Source: CAWAMR01 sp963783095 (GTDB lineage Bacteria > Planctomycetota > Planctomycetia > Gemmatales > Gemmataceae). From it: DNA of 64,000 bases. Positions within the stretch are counted from its first letter, which is position 1, and every line of letters begins with the position of its first letter. The translations under genes were made by a program, and so were the position numbers. Below the pieces are notes generated by a model that worked only from the letters and a program-made list of their open reading frames with translations, did not search any database and was not told the origin of the DNA. The stretch lies in assembly GCA_963783095.1 (NCBI GenBank), contig CAWAMR010000001.1:62001-126000 (forward strand), read 5' to 3'. Shown piece after piece: positions 61,251 through 64,000 of this stretch.

Positions 61251-61559
61251 CTACGGCTTCTCGGTTGGTTCGCACACACACGGGACTTTCTTGCAATGAG
61301 GGCAGCCGGTGCCGTATTTCATGGCGATTGCTTCATCGAGATTCACGCCAGCAATGTTGGCAAGGGTGGCCAGCCAGGCCAGGACATCGGCAAATTCAGC
61401 GGAAGTCTCGGCGTGTGAATGTTTGCCGCGCAGCGCTCTGCAAGTTCGCCTACTTCCTCCATGAACCACATGAATGTACCTTCCACGCCACGACGAGCAT
61501 CCTTCAGCGCCGAAGGTGTCGCGTATGAGTTGTTGAAGTTGTGTCAGCGTAACCGACAT
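61251..61559 (-). CDS. mazG: MazG-like nucleotide pyrophosphohydrolase (two frameshifts)
   Basis: ATG 61559: MSVTLTQLQQLIRDTFG. The MazG core EGTFMWFMEEVGELAE (ExxE helix) is read in a second frame, then a third frame gives HAETSAEFADVLAWLATLAN and IAGVNLDEAIAMKYGTGCPH. EFADVLAW is the second metal-binding ExxD-type helix. The end carries a zinc-type cluster (CPHCKKVPCVC). MazG enzymes hydrolyse nucleoside triphosphates for housecleaning. Stop TAG lies 12 bases before the start of the large membrane protein. Confidence 0.8.
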   Translation of the reverse strand: MSVTLTQLQQLIRDTFGAEGCSSWRGRYIHVVHGGSRRTCRALRGKHSHAETSAEFADVLAWLATLANIAGVNLDEAIAMKYGTGCPHCKKVPCVCEPTEKP

Positions 61560-61584
61560 GACCGCCTCATTCCAAAGGTATTCG

Positions 61585-61654
61585 GAGCCCGCAGCGCAAG
61601 CAAGGTAGAATTGCGACGTCACCGGAACTCCTTCCCTTGCTTGCATTCGGGCTC
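61585..61654. repeat. Palindrome related to the 52-bp array unit
   Basis: GAGCCCGCAGCGCAAGCAAGG (61585-61605) pairs imperfectly with CCTTGCTTGCATTCGGGCTC (61635-61654). The left arm is the word repeated at 11882-12140. Confidence 0.75.
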
Positions 61655-61704
61655 ACATCGTTCTTTCGAACGCTTTCAACTATCGCCGTAATCGCAACAT
61701 CAAA

Positions 61705-61747
61705 ACGCGCGAGCGAAGGAAAGAGCGTTTTTCCTTCGCTCGCGCGT
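61705..61747. repeat. Perfect 18-bp inverted repeat upstream of MazG
   Basis: ACGCGCGAGCGAAGGAAA (61705-61722) and TTTCCTTCGCTCGCGCGT (61730-61747) with a 7-base loop. It follows the Uma2 gene stop on the minus strand and may terminate it. Confidence 0.88.
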
Positions 61748-61757
61748 CGGGTTAACA

Positions 61758-62384
61758 TCAGGGAAGCAAATCCGCCGCAGCGATCGTCCCACAATCTCGT
61801 CCTGCTACTTGCAACCGGAACGATTCGCCGGAAGAAAAAACTTGTCGGGTTTGATATTCGGCATCCTCACCGGTACCAGTGGGATCGGTGAAGATTTCCA
61901 CACAATTATCGACGAGATTGATGATCCAGTAAACCGCAATCCCCGCGCGGGCATAAATGCGCCATTTGAAATTACGATCTTCCGACAATGAGGAATCAGC
62001 GACCTCGATCACGAGCGCAATTTCCGCAGGAGCCGGATGATGATCCCCATAGCGCCGTTCCGGACCGAGCACGACCGCAACATCGGGTTCCGGCTGACTG
62101 TCGGAAGTTGTGATCGCGGCTTGAGGCCGGCAAAACCATTCGTCGGGGAGCATTTTCCCAAGAACTCGCAATACCAGTGTCATGGAAAGATCATGCGGTG
62201 GGTTTCGACTCATTTTTGGAACCACCCACCCTTCCAAAAGCTCGAACGCCTCGTCGTCTGCGAAGTACCCCGATTCGATTAGACAGTGGTACTCCGGAAC
62301 CGACAACCGGCGAATCGGCACCGGAGGCGATGCGATCCGCGACAACGTCGAGACAGGAGAACTCAAACTATTCGGCACGATCAT
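61758..62384 (-). CDS. Uma2 family endonuclease-like protein
   Basis: 208 residues, intact. RRLSVPEYHCLIESGYF, then EAFELLEGWVVPKMSRNPPH, QAAITTSDSQPEPDVAVVLG with the conserved PEPDV, and LVIEVADSSLSEDRNFKWRI with the EV...D...K restriction-endonuclease-like catalytic pattern. YARAGIAVYWIINLVDNCVE follows. Uma2 (DUF820) proteins are abundant in planctomycetes and cyanobacteria; their role is not settled. A palindrome follows the stop. Confidence 0.92.
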   Translation of the reverse strand: MIVPNSLSSPVSTLSRIASPPVPIRRLSVPEYHCLIESGYFADDEAFELLEGWVVPKMSRNPPHDLSMTLVLRVLGKMLPDEWFCRPQAAITTSDSQPEPDVAVVLGPERRYGDHHPAPAEIALVIEVADSSLSEDRNFKWRIYARAGIAVYWIINLVDNCVEIFTDPTGTGEDAEYQTRQVFSSGESFRLQVAGRDCGTIAAADLLP

Positions 62385-62422
62385 GATCTTCTCTCGAAAC
62401 GGAAGGATTGACTCATGGCCGA

Positions 62423-64000
62423 TTATTCCACTTCGAAACGCTTCGCAATCTTATCGGCCTCTTCGGTCTTGTTTTGATCCTTCAGGGCCTGAATCAATAC
62501 CTTCCGCGCCGGCTGATTGAGGACGTTGATCTGCATGGCATCTCGTGCAACGGCCTCGGCCTCGTCGGGCCGTTTTAGCTCCAGGAGCAACTGCGACAAT
62601 TCGACCCGCGTTTCGAGGTCGTCGCTGTCGCGCGCGGCAATCTCCGTCAACACTTCGGCCAGTTTTTCCTTCTTTTCCAGCTTGATATAGAGAGCTTTCA
62701 GTTGAGTCAACCACTCCCCTCCCACCGGATCGAGCGTGCGGCAACGCTCATACAATTCCGTTGCCTTGGTCAACTCTTTCGCATCCGCGTAACAGCGCGC
62801 CAGTTCCGCGTGGACCTTGGTGTCATCCGGATTTTCCCTGGCGGCGGCTTCGAGCAGGCTGATGGCCATTTCCCCTTCCTTAACCATGTTCAATAAGCGA
62901 GCCTTGACGACCGAGGCCAACGGATGCCCTTTCTTGACGGCGAGGATCTTGTCGGCAAGCTTGCGCGCTTCGGCGGTTTGCCGGCGGCGAAGGTATTCGC
63001 TCGCCAGCCTGGCTGCCAGATCCAGATCGTCCTGCTGTTTCTGGACGGCCTTCTCCAGTTCCGCCAGAGTCATCGGCTTTTCAGTTTTGCTGCGGGATGC
63101 TGGGATTTTCTCGACAATCCCGGCGATGAATTCGCGGTAGCCTTTCTCGAAGGCAACTTTGTCGATGCCGCAAACCTTCTGAATCGCAGCGGGATTGTCG
63201 AGTCCGTCGCGGAAAGCGTTGAGCATTTTGCCGATGGCCGGCCGGCCGAACTTTTTGACGAGGTAATCGACGTAAAGCTGGCTCTGACAATAAGCCAGCG
63301 TCCACTGGTTTGCGGATCGAGGACGCACAAAACCCAGCTGAATCGTATCGAGCGTCAACAACTCGTTGTTGTCGGATGCTTCCCGCAGTACCCGGCTCCA
63401 CATCGGCGGTCGGGCCATTTGCTCGTTGCGAACGGCAAGACCCTCGGTGAGCCAGTGGGGAACCTGAAAATCAGTCTGGGCGAGATTGAAGATGTGAACC
63501 AGTTCGTGCCGAACCACCCGGCCCCAGTTGAAGGGATGCGCCAACGCTTTGGCCGCAGGAGAACACATCGTCATTACCTTGCCGGTACAAGCTCCGATCG
63601 TATGCAAATCGGGCAAGGCGACCGTGCGACCACTGAACATCTCGTGATTGTTGAACAGTTCCACCAGGATCTTTCCTTGCGGCTCATAGCCGAATTCCTT
63701 CACCAGAACCGCATGAACTTCTTCGAGATAATCGGCGAAAAACTCGGCCAAAATACGATCGTGCTTGGGGTCGAATTTGAAGATGTAATGCTTGGTCTCC
63801 TTGGTGGTGTATTTCTCCAGATGTTTGAGTACCTTGCGCGAATTCGCAACGCGAACATTAAACGGATCGGCCTCGAAGGCCTGATCCAGCAATTCGCGCG
63901 CCTTCTTCTCATTTCCCAGGCGCATGTAGAGCATTCCGAGCCCGCTCTTGGGTGCAGGTAGTTTCTCTCGCAGTTCAATGGCCTTCTGAAAATAACGCTC
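62423..64000 (-). CDS. TPR protein with metallopeptidase-like (HExxH) domain, 5' end outside window
   Basis: Open through the right edge (it continues as ERYFQKAIELREKLPAPKSG before MLYMRLGN). TPR units are seen at the start (RLGNEKKARELLDQAFEADP) and in the C-terminal half (LLEAAARENPDDTKVHAELA, ATELYERCRTLDP). Between them is a peptidase-MA-like domain: VVRHELVHIFNLAQ with the zinc motif HELVH, then VPHWLTEGLAV with the downstream glutamate, the gluzincin pattern. Signal peptide, if any, lies outside. Probably an exported or membrane-linked protein with a peptidase-like fold. Confidence 0.88.
   Translation of the reverse strand, partial: ERYFQKAIELREKLPAPKSGLGMLYMRLGNEKKARELLDQAFEADPFNVRVANSRKVLKHLEKYTTKETKHYIFKFDPKHDRILAEFFADYLEEVHAVLVKEFGYEPQGKILVELFNNHEMFSGRTVALPDLHTIGACTGKVMTMCSPAAKALAHPFNWGRVVRHELVHIFNLAQTDFQVPHWLTEGLAVRNEQMARPPMWSRVLREASDNNELLTLDTIQLGFVRPRSANQWTLAYCQSQLYVDYLVKKFGRPAIGKMLNAFRDGLDNPAAIQKVCGIDKVAFEKGYREFIAGIVEKIPASRSKTEKPMTLAELEKAVQKQQDDLDLAARLASEYLRRRQTAEARKLADKILAVKKGHPLASVVKARLLNMVKEGEMAISLLEAAARENPDDTKVHAELARCYADAKELTKATELYERCRTLDPVGGEWLTQLKALYIKLEKKEKLAEVLTEIAARDSDDLETRVELSQLLLELKRPDEAEAVARDAMQINVLNQPARKVLIQALKDQNKTEEADKIAKRFEVE

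Noticed and set aside
1..64000. tRNA or rRNA genes
   Set aside because: No tRNA-like cloverleaf with a CCA-adjacent acceptor stem and no rRNA-like conserved blocks were noticed; a covariance-model scan was not possible.

Overview
This window looks like a planctomycete chromosome segment, most likely Gemmataceae/Gemmatales. The reasons are: several Ser/Thr kinases fused to FGE-sulfatase, TPR and leucine-rich repeat modules beside an ECF sigma factor; BBP7-type outer-membrane barrel, TIGR03032 and Uma2 proteins; surface beta-helix proteins carrying the N-terminal LExLExRxVPA signature; and very many dispersed palindromic repeats between genes. No rRNA, tRNA or CRISPR array was seen.

Layout, left to right. 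1-6.4 kb: the tail of an LRR gene, then a large alpha-2-macroglobulin gene broken by about 19 one-base frameshifts. 6.5-10.8 kb: a methyltransferase, a sulfotransferase-like protein and a haem-binding (CxxCH) sensor histidine kinase. 10.8-12.7 kb: repeats, a tiny FlgM-like gene and a Fur-family regulator. 12.8-19.1 kb: a same-strand cluster of ExbB, three ExbD proteins (two are a recent tandem duplication), a membrane protein and a membrane-anchored alpha/alpha-toroid protein. 19.5-20.7 kb: an unusual modular repeat array. 20.7-24.4 kb: a BatA/VWA protein and a DUF58 protein on the minus strand. 24.4-28.2 kb: a UbiA prenyltransferase, a BBP7 barrel and a TIGR03032 protein. 28.4-34.0 kb: three tandem surface beta-helix proteins. 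34.1-36.8 kb: a YdjY-domain protein and an SDR oxidoreductase. 36.8-53.2 kb: an ECF sigma factor followed by four receptor-like Ser/Thr kinases, all on the minus strand, sharing kinase domains but with shuffled C-terminal sensor modules. 53.2-64 kb: GalE, an island of small poorly conserved genes with toxin-antitoxin remnants, an ABC ATPase with its partner membrane protein, MazG, Uma2 and a TPR/metallopeptidase-like protein running off the end.

Functionally the window is dominated by cell-envelope biology and signalling. The ExbB/ExbD set plus the anchored toroid looks like a proton-motive-force-driven envelope machine with an unknown load. The ECF/kinase locus looks like a multi-input signalling island. 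The beta-helix, BBP7 and A2M proteins are exported.

A caution for every user: about half of the genes carry one or more single-base frameshifts while the protein reads well on both sides. These include genes expected to be functional (Fur, ECF sigma, ExbB, UbiA, MazG). In the alpha-2-macroglobulin and ABC-ATPase genes the density is extreme. Residual indel errors in the assembly are the simplest explanation; true pseudogenisation cannot be excluded from sequence alone. Where a gene is given below as one feature spanning a frameshift, the join is my inference.
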